In this document: positions 1-9,499 of the stretch, in pieces
How positions within the stretch are numbered: position 1 is the first letter of the stretch
Layout of the letters: each line of letters opens with the position of its first letter
Translations under genes and position numbers: made by a program
Source: Halobacillus faecis
GTDB taxonomy: Bacteria; Bacillota; Bacilli; Bacillales; Halobacillaceae
DNA length: 64,000 nucleotides
Reading direction: 5' to 3'
Assembly: GCF_007991335.1 (NCBI RefSeq)
Contig: NZ_BJYD01000001.1
Span: forward strand, 45,483 to 109,482
Notes under the pieces: generated by a model
Seen by the model: the letters and a program-made list of their open reading frames with translations, nothing else
What the model was told of the DNA's origin: nothing
Database searches by the model: none

Positions 1-1
1 C

Positions 2-955
2 CTGCAATTAATTAATTCCACTTCACAAAAACTCAACTCCAATATGCGTTTAACTGAAAAGATTCGTTATATGGCCTATAAAATTCAACAGTCTTTTCAT
101 GCAGATGAAGTCGGTTTTGTTACGTATGAAGAGCTTTCAAGTCATAACGTTCTTGAGGGGAGTACGGAATACTTCATTTCTTCCGAATCAAGCGCTCTTG
201 TGCATTATGCACTTGAATCCATATCTCATCAAGAAGGGCCGCTTTTCATAAGTGATTTGGAGGCGAAGCCAATCGACCATGTTCTGCAGTATCGTTCTCT
301 GATGGCTGTACCAATGAAAGATCATGAACATATCAGCGGTCTGGCTATCGTTCTCCATAAAGATCCGTATTTTTTTACGTTTGAGTCATTCAAGCTTCTA
401 CAGTCGCTGGTCGCCCATTCTACGTTGGCTTTTGCAAATTCAATTCTGAGGGAAGAGTTGGAGAAGGCGGTCATCACTGATTATCTAACAAAACTTCACT
501 CCAGGGTTCATTTAGATGAGTGCGTGGAAAAACATGTCAAGCATGATGAGAATGGCAACTTGATTCTTTTTGATATCGATAATTTTAAAAACATCAACGA
601 TACCTATGGCCACCAGGTGGGTGATGAAGTCATTTGCCAAGTGGCTGACATTATCAAAACCGTCATCGGCGATCAAGGTCTATCCGCACGGTGGGGAGGA
701 GAAGAGCTTGCTGTCTACCTTCCAATGCTTCCATCTGAAGAAGCCCATGACTTGACAGAAATGATCCGAGAAAAGATTGCGCTCTCCACTTCTCCTGCTG
801 TAACCGTTTCCTGCGGGATTGCTCCGTGGAAATCAGAATGGCTCAGGCCGAACCGAAAGCAAATTGTCCAGCAAGCGGATCAAGCACTGTATAAAGCTAA
901 AAGTTCTGGAAGAAACCGAATTGTAACCGCCCATCCAATTAAGGAGAAAAGCTAA
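2..955 (+). CDS. dgcP: Diguanylate cyclase, GAF-GGDEF (5' truncated by window edge)
   Basis: The frame is open to the left edge, so the start lies outside the window. What remains is a GAF-like sensor segment followed by a GGDEF domain (roughly the last 170 residues) with the metal-binding stretch LILFDIDNFKNIN and the signature RWGGEEL, a variant of GG(D/E)EF. No RxxD inhibitory I-site is visible before the signature. The B. subtilis relative at the same position (YtrP/DgcP) has two GAF domains and makes cyclic di-GMP from GTP. Synthesis of c-di-GMP is therefore the likely role, but the second GAF domain is not in view. The gene is followed by a strong bidirectional terminator shared with the convergent ytsP. 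Confidence 0.88.
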   Translation: MQLINSTSQKLNSNMRLTEKIRYMAYKIQQSFHADEVGFVTYEELSSHNVLEGSTEYFISSESSALVHYALESISHQEGPLFISDLEAKPIDHVLQYRSLMAVPMKDHEHISGLAIVLHKDPYFFTFESFKLLQSLVAHSTLAFANSILREELEKAVITDYLTKLHSRVHLDECVEKHVKHDENGNLILFDIDNFKNINDTYGHQVGDEVICQVADIIKTVIGDQGLSARWGGEELAVYLPMLPSEEAHDLTEMIREKIALSTSPAVTVSCGIAPWKSEWLRPNRKQIVQQADQALYKAKSSGRNRIVTAHPIKEKS

Positions 956-957
956 AA

Positions 958-998
958 GAAAGCCGCTGGAGTGAAAAACACTCCAGCGGCTTTCTTTT
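958..998. terminator. Bidirectional terminator between dgcP and ytsP
   Basis: A perfect 12-bp stem, GCCGCTGGAGTG with CACTCCAGCGGC, closes an A5 loop. It is flanked by an A-rich left side and TTTCTTTT on the right, so it can end both convergent transcripts. Confidence 0.9.
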
Positions 999-1476
999 AA
1001 ATGTATTCTTGTAAGGTTTGTACGAATTCAACTAGTTTCTCTTCGTCCACTTCATCAAATCTTCCTTTGGAAGGGCTGTCGATATCTAGGACACCGAAAA
1101 TTTCATCATCTTTTACAATGGGTACGACTATTTCAGATTGGCTGGCAGCGTCACAAGCAATGTGTCCAGGAAACGCGTGGACATCTTCAATACGCTGAAC
1201 TTTTTTTTCGGCTACGGCTGTACCACAAACCCCTTTGCCTGATGGGATCCGGACACAAGCGGGAAGACCCTGAAATGGCCCGAGAACAAGCTGGCTCTCT
1301 TTCCACAAATAGAAGCCGACCCAATTGACATCATCTAAGAACTGGTTGAGAAGAGAAGATGCATTGGACAAGTTTGCGATTTGATCTGGCTCGTCCTCGA
1401 TGAGAGCTTTTAATTGCTTGATGACCAGATCGTATTTTTCATTTTTGGTACCTTTGTAAGAAGTGGTTTGGAACAT
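997..1476 (-). CDS. ytsP: Free methionine-(R)-sulfoxide reductase (GAF domain)
   Basis: Reduces free methionine-R-sulfoxide to methionine in the cytoplasm, a repair step after oxidative damage. The 159-residue protein is a single GAF fold. It has the three cysteines of the fRMsr family at about residues 74 (LPACVRI), 84 (GVCGTAV) and 108 (HIACDAA), with the DID(S/T) strand near the C-terminus. A longer open frame exists upstream, but the start used here has AGGAGGT seven bases before it and gives the usual family length. It is convergent with dgcP and divergent from refZ, the same arrangement as in B. subtilis. Confidence 0.92.
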   Translation of the reverse strand: MFQTTSYKGTKNEKYDLVIKQLKALIEDEPDQIANLSNASSLLNQFLDDVNWVGFYLWKESQLVLGPFQGLPACVRIPSGKGVCGTAVAEKKVQRIEDVHAFPGHIACDAASQSEIVVPIVKDDEIFGVLDIDSPSKGRFDEVDEEKLVEFVQTLQEYI

Positions 1477-1512
1477 GAATATACCTCCTGAGCTTATAGT
1501 ATTCGACAAAAA

Positions 1513-1526
1513 ACAGAATTTTCTGT
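1513..1526. promoter_or_regulatory. Palindrome in the ytsP/refZ divergent region
   Basis: ACAGAA-TT-TTCTGT is a perfect dyad in the short region between ytsP and the TetR-family gene refZ. Its place suggests an operator, perhaps for the adjacent regulator. No match to a published RefZ motif is claimed. Confidence 0.3.
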
Positions 1527-1598
1527 CGGTATTTGATGGACGATTGCAAGCAGGAAATCCAACAAATGTAGAGAATCTTTTCCTGAGGGGGAAAAATA

Positions 1599-2198
1599 AT
1601 GAGCCGACCAAACGTAACGCGTGACAAAGTGTTAGATGTAGCCTGCCGCCTTTTTTACAGCCAAGGTTTTAATGGAACATCTGTCCGAGATATCGCGAAG
1701 GCAGCTAATGTTAATGTCTCGTTGATCCATTACTACTTTAAGAGCAAACAAGGCCTTTTTGAATCACTCGCCGTCAGCTATTTCGAGCCTTATCTTGAAA
1801 TGCTGGAAAACGAGGAACCCTCAGAAGGCGAATATCGTCTAAATCAATTAGTGAAAAAAATTCTACATTATAAACAATCAAATTATCAACTATCTTGTTT
1901 GTTAAATAGGGAGCTTACGTTGAACACAACGTTTGCACGAGAAATGCTCGTCACTTACTTGGCAAAAGAGAACCATTTACTCACTCAAATCCTTTTCGAT
2001 AAAAACTCCCATATTGATGTCACTTTCAAAGAAAAATTATGCCTGCTTCAATTGAAAGGACTATTAAATGCTCCGTTCATGATGCCACATGAGTTTAAAG
2101 ATCCATTTATTACAGACGCTTCTCTCAACCATTTTGTAGAAATGTATAGTGGATTAATGAACGATCACCGCTCCGTCCAAGAGCTTGCTAAAGCTTGA
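1599..2198 (+). CDS. refZ: TetR-family DNA-binding protein RefZ
   Basis: A 199-residue TetR/AcrR-type protein. The N-terminal helix-turn-helix spans about residues 8-50 (TRDKVLDVACRLF, then TSVRDIAKAANVN and the recognition helix SLIHYYFKSKQGLF). The rest is a helical ligand or dimerisation domain. The position between ytsP and hisJ matches B. subtilis RefZ (YttP), which binds sites near the origin and affects FtsZ-ring placement during sporulation. That role is inferred from synteny and family. The start has GAGGGGG upstream. The 3' end overlaps the convergent hisJ by 11 bp. Confidence 0.82.
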   Translation: MSRPNVTRDKVLDVACRLFYSQGFNGTSVRDIAKAANVNVSLIHYYFKSKQGLFESLAVSYFEPYLEMLENEEPSEGEYRLNQLVKKILHYKQSNYQLSCLLNRELTLNTTFAREMLVTYLAKENHLLTQILFDKNSHIDVTFKEKLCLLQLKGLLNAPFMMPHEFKDPFITDASLNHFVEMYSGLMNDHRSVQELAKA

Positions 2199-2991
2199 GA
2201 AGCTGATGGTCGATTGAGCTGTATCCTTGACCTAGCCCCGATGCTGTATGAGCGTCAGAACCATAAATTAAAGGAATGCCCATGGAAGAGGCTTGTCTTG
2301 CCATTTGTAATGGAGGATAAGTCTCTTTGCAGTGCTCTTTCACTACTCCTGCCCCGTTATAATCAAGGGTATATCCATGATTCTGAACGAGTTGAAGGAA
2401 CGATTGAGCCTGCTTTTCCCAATTCTTCGGCGCGGGATAGAGGTGTTGGAATTTCTTCACAAGCGTCATATGCCCGACACGGTTTGGTTTGTAATCGCCT
2501 AACTCCCTGAGTACCGATTGGGTGAGCGTATTGTAGTAGGCATGATAAAGTTGATCCAAGCCACCGAAATCATGAATCGCTTCTTTATACATGTCCGGGC
2601 TGTAGTCGATACAGTACCACTGGCTTGGTCCCCTTAAGAAGTGAACGGATAGGATGCTGTCATCAAGAGAGGGACCATAGGTATTAAGAAAGCTTTCCAC
2701 CTCTTTTTCATACCCTTCGATATAATCCACTTCGAATCCTTTCTGAATCTGAATTTCCTTTTTGTATTCTGCTTTTAGCTGATCGATTTCTTTTAAATAC
2801 TCTTCCACTTGTTGAAAAGACATCCCGCTGTCCTTTTCTGGAACGGGATCTTTAAATGAGGAAGGAAGCGGCGCGTGCTCTGTAAATGTCATGGAATGAT
2901 ACCCGCGTTTTATGGCTTGTTCAATGTAACTTTTTAGGGTGTCTGAAGAGCCGTGGGGGCAATAAGGTGTATGGATGTGACCATCAATCAT
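2188..2991 (-). CDS. hisJ: Histidinol-phosphatase, PHP family
   Basis: Hydrolyses L-histidinol phosphate to histidinol in histidine biosynthesis. The 267-residue protein begins with the PHP metal motif DGHIHTPYCPHG. Further metal ligands are visible at FTEHAPLP, ILSVHFL and near the C-terminus YGSDAHT. The start chosen has AAAGGAGA at good spacing. An upstream in-frame ATG would add 22 residues with no family counterpart. Length matches the B. subtilis enzyme (268 aa). Other histidine genes are not nearby, as is usual for this enzyme type. Confidence 0.92.
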   Translation of the reverse strand: MIDGHIHTPYCPHGSSDTLKSYIEQAIKRGYHSMTFTEHAPLPSSFKDPVPEKDSGMSFQQVEEYLKEIDQLKAEYKKEIQIQKGFEVDYIEGYEKEVESFLNTYGPSLDDSILSVHFLRGPSQWYCIDYSPDMYKEAIHDFGGLDQLYHAYYNTLTQSVLRELGDYKPNRVGHMTLVKKFQHLYPAPKNWEKQAQSFLQLVQNHGYTLDYNGAGVVKEHCKETYPPLQMARQASSMGIPLIYGSDAHTASGLGQGYSSIDHQLLKL

Positions 2992-3150
2992 AGTCGTCTC
3001 TCCTTTGCGCTTGAAATTTTTGTCAATATGATAATAAATTTGAAATATTTTAGCCAAAAGGATGTTTTACATGGTATCATTATAAACAACTAAATCACAA
3101 TTCGGAACGTAATACATCCGTATGGCACGTTTATTGTAAGGAGGCTGTTT

Positions 3151-4842
3151 ATGAAGTACGTCATCGGGGCTATTTTACTACTCATCGCATTGTTCATCAT
3201 AGGGCTGATTTGGCGGAAAAAGGTCTATGATGAAGTGGATCGCCTGGAAGGTTGGAAAATGGATATCATGAACCGACGCGTCACTGAAGAGTTATCCAAA
3301 GTGAAAAGTTTAAACCTTTCTGGTGAGACTCAGGAAAAGTTCGAAGCGTGGCGGGCTCGCTGGGATCAAATTTTGACTAAAGAGCTGCCGGAGCTTGAGG
3401 AAGACCTTTTCGATGCAGAAGAAGCGGCGGATCGCTATCGTTTTAAACGAGTAAAAGTCGTCTTGGCTAACACCGAGAAAAAGTTAGTAGCCATTGAGGA
3501 AGACATCAAAATGATGCTTCAAGAGTTGGAAGACCTCCTTGATTCTGAAAAGCAAAGCCGTTTGGAAATTGAATCGATGGAGCCGGAATTGAAAGAGCTT
3601 ACCAAACTTCTTATTCAAAACCGTCACCAATATGGCAAAGCTGTCCGCGTTTTTGAGCAAAGAGTGGGTGAATTGAAGGACAAGCTCCACGAATATGAAC
3701 AATTAACTGAGCAAGGGGATTACATTGAAGCCAATACTCTTGTGCAAACGATACGTCAAGAGACTACACAATTGCAGGAGGATGTCCAGCATTTCCCTGA
3801 TCGATTGAAACAAGTGAAGATTGAATTACCTGAACAGTTGAAAGAGCTGAAAATCGGTGTGGAAGAGATGAAGGCGGAAGGTTACCGTATCTCTCATTTT
3901 GATTTCCTTCCAGAGTTACATAAATATGAGCGGTCTTTGGAGGAAATGCTCGTTCAAATGGAGCAGGGAGATCAATCAGGAATTGAAGAAACCTTGGCAG
4001 AAATACAGACAAGAATCCAGGAAATGTATCAGCTGCTGGAAAGTGAAGCGGTGGCTCATCATTATGTAGAAAAGCAATTTGTACCGCTTAAAGCTCAGTT
4101 GGATGAGTTGGAATATGTTTTGGCGGACACGGAACGGGAACTAGAGGAAATACAACAAACGTATCAAGTAGAGGAAGGACATTTGGAGTCTCACCGAAGC
4201 TTGAAGAAGTGGTTGAATCAAATGCGTAAACGCATAACAAGCCTTGATTTCAGACGAGCAGATGGTGAAACTTCCTATGCCCTTCTCCGCGAAGAGGTTG
4301 AAGATACGGAAAAACAATTGCAAGAGCTTGAAGAACAACATGGATATTTCCAAGAGCGTGTCCAAAACCTCAGGAAAGATGAACGAGAAGCCAAGCAGAA
4401 ATTGACGAAGATGGAAAGCCTTCTTTTGGATACTCATCGTAGATTAAAAAGAAGTAATATTCCTGGCATTCCTACGTCGATCTATGAAGATATGAAAGCA
4501 GCAAGTCACAAAGTAGATGAGGTGTTCCAGAGCCTTGAAGCCCAGCCGCTCGATATGGCTGTGGTCAACGAAAAATTGGACGAAGCTATGGAAATGACAG
4601 AGCAGTTGAGTCACGATGCTGAAAAGGTTATGGAAACCGCTCAGCTTGCAGAACGCGTGATTCAATGCGGCAATCGTTATAGAAGCAAGTATCCAATCTT
4701 AGCAGCTAGACTCCTTGAGGCAGAGGAAAAGTTCAGGTCTTATCATTATGAACAAGCGCTGAACCTCGCTACAGAGGCCATTAAAGAAGTGGATCCGTCC
4801 GCACTTTCCAAAATTGACAAAGAGGAAGAAGTCCTCGTTTAG
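3151..4842 (+). CDS. ezrA: Septation ring formation regulator EzrA
   Basis: A negative regulator of FtsZ-ring assembly, anchored in the membrane with the bulk of the protein in the cytoplasm. The 563-residue protein has one N-terminal transmembrane helix (about 2-22, YVIGAILLLIALFIIGLIW). Long, highly charged spectrin-like coiled-coil helices follow through to the C-terminus. The conserved C-terminal patch includes NRYRSKYP. Length is essentially that of B. subtilis EzrA (562 aa). The start has GTAAGGAGG. It is co-directional with the next small gene, whose start sits 12 bp past the ezrA stop. Confidence 0.96.
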   Translation: MKYVIGAILLLIALFIIGLIWRKKVYDEVDRLEGWKMDIMNRRVTEELSKVKSLNLSGETQEKFEAWRARWDQILTKELPELEEDLFDAEEAADRYRFKRVKVVLANTEKKLVAIEEDIKMMLQELEDLLDSEKQSRLEIESMEPELKELTKLLIQNRHQYGKAVRVFEQRVGELKDKLHEYEQLTEQGDYIEANTLVQTIRQETTQLQEDVQHFPDRLKQVKIELPEQLKELKIGVEEMKAEGYRISHFDFLPELHKYERSLEEMLVQMEQGDQSGIEETLAEIQTRIQEMYQLLESEAVAHHYVEKQFVPLKAQLDELEYVLADTERELEEIQQTYQVEEGHLESHRSLKKWLNQMRKRITSLDFRRADGETSYALLREEVEDTEKQLQELEEQHGYFQERVQNLRKDEREAKQKLTKMESLLLDTHRRLKRSNIPGIPTSIYEDMKAASHKVDEVFQSLEAQPLDMAVVNEKLDEAMEMTEQLSHDAEKVMETAQLAERVIQCGNRYRSKYPILAARLLEAEEKFRSYHYEQALNLATEAIKEVDPSALSKIDKEEEVLV

Positions 4843-4854
4843 GAAGTGTTTCAT

Positions 4855-5187
4855 TTGAAAAAGCGAATTATGGTTGGATTGATTTCGGGAACCGCTCTCA
4901 TATGGGGTATTGTCCTTAGTGTGTTTTTTCTGAGTCCAGATACTAAGGTGTTGGATAGTGAAGAGCATGGCTTTATCAGGGCCATCGATCCAGAGGGTAA
5001 AAGCCTGAATCATTCACTAGCCGCTGATTTTTTTGAAAGAAACATGGGAGTAGAAAATGAGGTTTCAACGATCATTGGAGAAAGAACATTGACGAAAGAC
5101 TGGATCAATGATGTTCGTGAAGACGGAAAACTCAGCATCGATACCCTCCTTGATTCACTTGAATTAAATGAAAATGACAATAGTTAA
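4855..5187 (+). CDS. Small single-pass membrane protein, function unknown
   Basis: A 110-residue protein with an N-terminal transmembrane helix (MVGLISGTALIWGIVLSVFFL) and an acidic extracytoplasmic tail containing DFFERN and GERTLTKDWIND. I do not recognise a family. The TTG start used here has AGGAAGTG at good spacing. A GTG nine bases earlier has no ribosome binding site. It is directly downstream of ezrA and followed by a strong terminator, so it is probably co-transcribed with ezrA; a link to the divisome is only a guess from position. Confidence 0.65.
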   Translation: MKKRIMVGLISGTALIWGIVLSVFFLSPDTKVLDSEEHGFIRAIDPEGKSLNHSLAADFFERNMGVENEVSTIIGERTLTKDWINDVREDGKLSIDTLLDSLELNENDNS

Positions 5188-5194
5188 GATGTAG

Positions 5195-5224
5195 AGCACC
5201 TGCGTAAGGCAGGTGCTTTTTTTT
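5195..5224 (+). terminator. Terminator after the ezrA transcript
   Basis: AGCACCTGC-GTAAG-GCAGGTGCT is followed by a run of eight T. Perfect nine-bp stem. Confidence 0.92.
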
Positions 5225-5240
5225 GTTCATGGACCAAGTG

Positions 5241-5269
5241 TTCCATTTGCCTTCGTGTTATGATAAAAT
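5241..5269 (+). promoter_or_regulatory. Putative SigA promoter (extended -10) for nifZ-thiI
   Basis: TGATAAAAT matches an extended -10. The -35 (TTCCAT, 17 bp upstream) is poor. It lies just after the terminator of the previous transcript and about 40 bp before the nifZ start. Confidence 0.4.
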
Positions 5270-5306
5270 AATGAGCTGCAATTCGAAAAAAAAGGAGTCA
5301 GAGCCC

Positions 5307-6446
5307 ATGATCTACTTAGATAACAGTGCCACTACTCATCCACATCATGAAGTTTTGGAGAGTTTTCAAAAAGTTGCGGACCAATATTTTGCCAATCCCT
5401 CATCCGTTCACCGTTTTGGGAGCGAAGCTGAACGTTTATTGGATCGATCAAGGAAACAAGCAGCCCAGCTATTAAATGTTGACCCTCAGGAAGTGGTTTT
5501 TACATCAGGGGGAACGGAAGGAAACAATATGGCGATCAAAGGGATTGCGCTTCAACACCAAACAAGAGGGAAGCACTTGATTACGACTGTAATTGAACAC
5601 CCTTCTGTTATGGAAGCATTCAAGGCACTGGAAACATTGGGTTTTGAAGTCACTTATATAAATGTTGATCAGAACGGGAAAGTTAATCCCGAAGATATAA
5701 AACAAGCGTTAAGAGACGATACGATTCTTGTCAGCGTGATGAGTGTGAACAATGAGCTTGGTACTATTCAGCCCGTGCAAAGAATCGGGGAAATACTCAA
5801 GGCTTATCCTAAAGTCTTCTTCCATGTCGATCATGTTCAAGGGTTAGGCAAAATGGATCTTTCCGTTAAAGAGTGGGGTATTGATCTTTGCACTCTTTCC
5901 GGGCATAAGATTCATGGATTGAAAGGAACAGGGGCTCTACTCATGCAAAGGCACGTGCGTATTTTTCCTCTGTTGCATGGAGGAAGTCAGGAATCAGAAG
6001 TTAGAGCTGGAACAGAAAATTTACCTGGAACGGTAGCGTTTGTAAAAGCCCTCCGTCTTCTTCATGAGAATCGCGAACAAAAAGTAAACCATTTAAGTAC
6101 CATGAGAACGATGTTATGGAAAGGACTCATGCTGCGAGATTATAGTAAAATCAATTCACCGCAGGATGGAGCTCCTCATATCATAAACTTTTCCATTCCA
6201 GGATTTAAACCTGAAGTGATTATTCACGCCCTAGGAGAAGAGGGGATTTTCATTTCCACCAAATCGGCTTGTTCTTCCAAACAGCCGGATGTGAGTGCTG
6301 TACTCAAGGCGTGTAACTTGGATTATGAGCGGACGACTTCTGCTTTACGCGTCAGTCTTTCTACAAGGAATGAAAAAGAGGAAATAGATCTATTCCTGAA
6401 AAAATTAGATCAAACCGTTGAAAACTTACAAGCGACGATGGGGTGA
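5307..6446 (+). CDS. nifZ: Cysteine desulfurase NifZ (class V aminotransferase)
   Basis: A PLP enzyme that takes sulfur from cysteine; in Bacillus it feeds ThiI for 4-thiouridine in tRNA. The 379-residue protein starts with IYLDNSATT. It carries the PLP lysine in LSGHKIHGLKG and the persulfide cysteine in the loop KSACSSKQ. The start has AAAGGAG upstream and agrees with the family N-terminus. The stop overlaps the thiI region (GGGGTGAGC serves as the thiI ribosome binding site), so the two genes are translationally coupled. Housekeeping Fe-S desulfurases are longer and sit in suf or isc clusters, so NifZ is preferred. Confidence 0.9.
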   Translation: MIYLDNSATTHPHHEVLESFQKVADQYFANPSSVHRFGSEAERLLDRSRKQAAQLLNVDPQEVVFTSGGTEGNNMAIKGIALQHQTRGKHLITTVIEHPSVMEAFKALETLGFEVTYINVDQNGKVNPEDIKQALRDDTILVSVMSVNNELGTIQPVQRIGEILKAYPKVFFHVDHVQGLGKMDLSVKEWGIDLCTLSGHKIHGLKGTGALLMQRHVRIFPLLHGGSQESEVRAGTENLPGTVAFVKALRLLHENREQKVNHLSTMRTMLWKGLMLRDYSKINSPQDGAPHIINFSIPGFKPEVIIHALGEEGIFISTKSACSSKQPDVSAVLKACNLDYERTTSALRVSLSTRNEKEEIDLFLKKLDQTVENLQATMG

Positions 6447-6451
6447 GCATA

Positions 6452-7663
6452 ATGAATTTTGATCGGATTTTGATTCGATATGGTGAAATGGCGTTAAAAG
6501 GGAAAAACAGACGGGCATTTGAACAAAAACTGCAAAGTAACATTGCCATAAAGCTGAGAAAGTATCCAAACACAACGATTAAAAAGACACAAGGGCGTAT
6601 GTTTGTCCTGTTGAACGGGGAAGATCCTCATGAAGTTATGAAAGAATGCCAGGAAGTATTCGGCATCCATAGCTTGAGTTTCGCTGTGGAAGTGGAAAAA
6701 GAAGAAGAACAAATGAAAGAAGCTGTTATGCTTGCGTTCCGTGATGCAAGGAATGCTAGCACGTTCAAAATATCATCCAAGCGGACGGACAAAACTTTTC
6801 CTATTCCTTCTCAGGAGCTTAACCCTTTATTAGGTGGACATATCCTCCGTCAAACGGAAAATGTTAAGGTCGATGTGCACCACCCGGATGTGGAAATAAA
6901 AGTCGAAGTTCGTCATGAAGGATGTTATGTGACGGCCCAGGATTACCCAGGAGCAGGCGGGCTTCCCGTTGGTACCACAGGGAAGAGCTTATTGATGCTT
7001 TCAGGAGGAATTGATAGTCCTGTCGCCGGTTATTTGACTATGAAACGCGGAGTTGATATTGAAGCGATTCATTTCCATTCCCCACCATATACTAGCGAAC
7101 GGGCAAAACAAAAAGTCATCGACCTTGCCCAGGCCTTATCCAAATTTGGTTCAAAGGTAAAGATTCATGTTATTCCATTCACAGAAATTCAGCAGAAGAT
7201 TCATCGTGAAATGCCAGAAGGATACAGCATGACCATCATGCGCCGAATGATGATGCGAATCAGTGAACAGGTGGCTGCCAAAAATGACCTTCTTTCCATT
7301 ACGACAGGTGAAAGTCTTGGACAAGTAGCCAGTCAGACGATGGAAAGTATGAATACCATTAATGAAGTCACAAATTATCCAATCATCCGGCCGCTTGTTT
7401 CTATGGACAAGTTAGAGATCATAGATATTTCCAGGAAAATTAGAACTTATGAAATTTCTATACGCCCTTTTGAAGATTGCTGTACAGTATTTGTACCGAA
7501 AGCACCTAAGACAAAACCGACACGGAAAAATGCCAATTATTATGAATCCAATTCAGATTTCAGCCGTGATATGGATAAAGCGTTGGAAGAATCCTATATT
7601 ATTGAAGTCTCCCCTGATCATCATTCAGGACAACAAGACGATGAATTCGATGATTTACTCTAG
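6452..7663 (+). CDS. thiI: tRNA 4-thiouridine synthase / thiamine thiazole sulfur transferase ThiI
   Basis: Adenylates U8 of tRNA and inserts sulfur; the family also takes part in thiazole formation. The 403-residue protein has an N-terminal ferredoxin-like and THUMP region (about 1-165) and a PP-loop ATPase domain with SGGIDSPVAGY near residues 184-191. There is no C-terminal rhodanese domain as in E. coli, which is normal for Bacilli that pair ThiI with NifZ. The ATG used has GGGGTGA six bases upstream; a GTG nine bases earlier overlaps the nifZ stop and has no binding site. Confidence 0.94.
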   Translation: MNFDRILIRYGEMALKGKNRRAFEQKLQSNIAIKLRKYPNTTIKKTQGRMFVLLNGEDPHEVMKECQEVFGIHSLSFAVEVEKEEEQMKEAVMLAFRDARNASTFKISSKRTDKTFPIPSQELNPLLGGHILRQTENVKVDVHHPDVEIKVEVRHEGCYVTAQDYPGAGGLPVGTTGKSLLMLSGGIDSPVAGYLTMKRGVDIEAIHFHSPPYTSERAKQKVIDLAQALSKFGSKVKIHVIPFTEIQQKIHREMPEGYSMTIMRRMMMRISEQVAAKNDLLSITTGESLGQVASQTMESMNTINEVTNYPIIRPLVSMDKLEIIDISRKIRTYEISIRPFEDCCTVFVPKAPKTKPTRKNANYYESNSDFSRDMDKALEESYIIEVSPDHHSGQQDDEFDDLL

Positions 7664-7672
7664 ATTACTTAC

Positions 7673-7703
7673 CCTCTGGCTCGATAGCCAGAGGTTTTTT
7701 ATT
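7673..7703 (+). terminator. Terminator after thiI
   Basis: CCTCTGGCT-CGAT-AGCCAGAGG followed by TTTTTTATT. Confidence 0.9.
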
Positions 7704-7849
7704 GTCCAGAAAATAAATGGAATGCAGAACGATGATCCCTCGCTGCCCGAAAAGAGAGACTTCCCCTTTTCTTTTAATGGCTTGTACTTCATTTCTGTCC
7801 CCATATAGATTAAGGTATAGATAAAAGGAAGAAAGAGGGAGTGTTTACA

Positions 7850-9439
7850 GTGAAGCTTTGGTATGGTGGGAAAATATATACGATGAAAAAAGAAGGAGAA
7901 TGGGTGGAAGCGGTCGTGACTGCAGAGGGAAAGGTAAAAGCAGTTGGTGATACCCAGCTTTTATATCAAACCTACAAAGATCAAATTACGGAAGAACACG
8001 ATTTAAAAGGGGCTGTCATGTACCCTGGATTCACGGATAGTCATTTGCATATTATCGGCCACGGGGAGCGATTGATGAGGCTTGATCTTTCGTTCATGAA
8101 GTCTGCAGAAGAAGTGAAACAAGCCTTACAACAACACGCAGAACAACTTCCGGCGGGCGAATGGATTATCGGAGACGGATGGAATGAAAATCAATGGGAA
8201 GAAAAACGCATTATACATAAAGATGAGCTTGATGAGATTTCATCCGAACACCCGATGATGCTGACGAGGGTGTGTCGACATGCCCTTCTAGCCAACACAA
8301 AAGCGATGACCATGGCCGGGATTGAAGCAGACACCAAAGACCCACAAGGTGGGGTGATCGTAAGGGATGAGCGAGGAGAAGCGACAGGTTACTTCCATGA
8401 CCAGGCACAGGAATTAATTAAAGATGCCATGCCTGAAGTGACACCTGAATATTTGAGAAAAGCTACGGACTTAGCCGTTAAGGACATGCATTCTTTTGGC
8501 CTGGTAGGCGGCCATAGTGAAGACTTAAACTACTACGGGGGTTTCAGAAAAACTTTTGACGCTTTTCTACATGTGATTGATGGGAAAAAAACAAAATTTC
8601 GTGCCCACCTTCTTATTCATCATGGCGTCATTGAACAGGTAGATCAAGAAAAACTAGGGTTCAAAAAAGGAACAAACTTTGTGGAATTAGGGGCTTTGAA
8701 AATTTTCTCTGATGGAGCATTAGGAGGTAGAACGGCATGGTTAAAAGATGCATATGCAGATGATCCGGAAAACCATGGAGTGGCTATCCACACAAATGAA
8801 GAGCTTGATCAACTTGTGAAAGAAGCAAGGAAAAGGGACATGCCGGTAGCGGTCCACGCCATTGGTGACGGAGCTGTCGAAGCGGTTGCCAACGCCATCG
8901 CATCTAATCCCCTTAAGAATGGAGAACGGGATCGGATTATCCATGCACAGATTCTAAGCCCTGGGTTAATTCATCAATTGAAGCGTTTAAATATCGTCTT
9001 GGATATCCAGCCGACTTTCGTTGCTTCTGACTTTCCGTGGGTCATTGAACGTCTAGGGAATCTAAGGTTGAAGAATTCCTACTCCTGGAAAACGTTGCTT
9101 GAAGCAGGAATTAAGTGTGCCGGTGGATCTGATGCCCCCATCGAAGAAATTAATCCTTTGCTTGGTATCCGGGCAGCTGTAGATCGAAGGGCATCTTATG
9201 ATCACGCCGTCTATCAAGCCGAAGAGAAGCTTACCGTTTATGAAGCCATATCCCTTTATACAAAGGGGAGTGCTCAAGCCATTCACAAGGAGGATGAGCA
9301 AGGGATGATTCAGGAAGGCTTCCTTGCTGATTTTACCGTATTGGATAGAGATCTCTTTGCCCTGAAGTCCCACGAACTGGCAGATGCAACGGTTACCATG
9401 ACCGTAGTAGACGAAGAAATTGTCTACCAACGTTCTTGA
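7850..9439 (+). CDS. ytcJ: YtcJ-like metal-dependent amidohydrolase
   Basis: A 529-residue protein of the amidohydrolase 3 family, the same length as B. subtilis YtcJ. The TIM-barrel metal site is visible as DSHLHIIGHG near the N-terminus, further histidines at VHAIGDGA and IIHAQIL, and the late aspartate in GGSDAPIEEINPL. The substrate is unknown; relatives hydrolyse amides or formamides such as N-substituted formamides. The second GTG is taken as start because AGAGGGAG lies at proper spacing. It stands alone between two terminators and is absent from the core operons around it. Confidence 0.85.
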   Translation: MKLWYGGKIYTMKKEGEWVEAVVTAEGKVKAVGDTQLLYQTYKDQITEEHDLKGAVMYPGFTDSHLHIIGHGERLMRLDLSFMKSAEEVKQALQQHAEQLPAGEWIIGDGWNENQWEEKRIIHKDELDEISSEHPMMLTRVCRHALLANTKAMTMAGIEADTKDPQGGVIVRDERGEATGYFHDQAQELIKDAMPEVTPEYLRKATDLAVKDMHSFGLVGGHSEDLNYYGGFRKTFDAFLHVIDGKKTKFRAHLLIHHGVIEQVDQEKLGFKKGTNFVELGALKIFSDGALGGRTAWLKDAYADDPENHGVAIHTNEELDQLVKEARKRDMPVAVHAIGDGAVEAVANAIASNPLKNGERDRIIHAQILSPGLIHQLKRLNIVLDIQPTFVASDFPWVIERLGNLRLKNSYSWKTLLEAGIKCAGGSDAPIEEINPLLGIRAAVDRRASYDHAVYQAEEKLTVYEAISLYTKGSAQAIHKEDEQGMIQEGFLADFTVLDRDLFALKSHELADATVTMTVVDEEIVYQRS

Positions 9440-9499
9440 TTACTTATCAACACAAGTTATTCAACAATTGGGTGCTTATGTATAATAAGTATTTTTATA

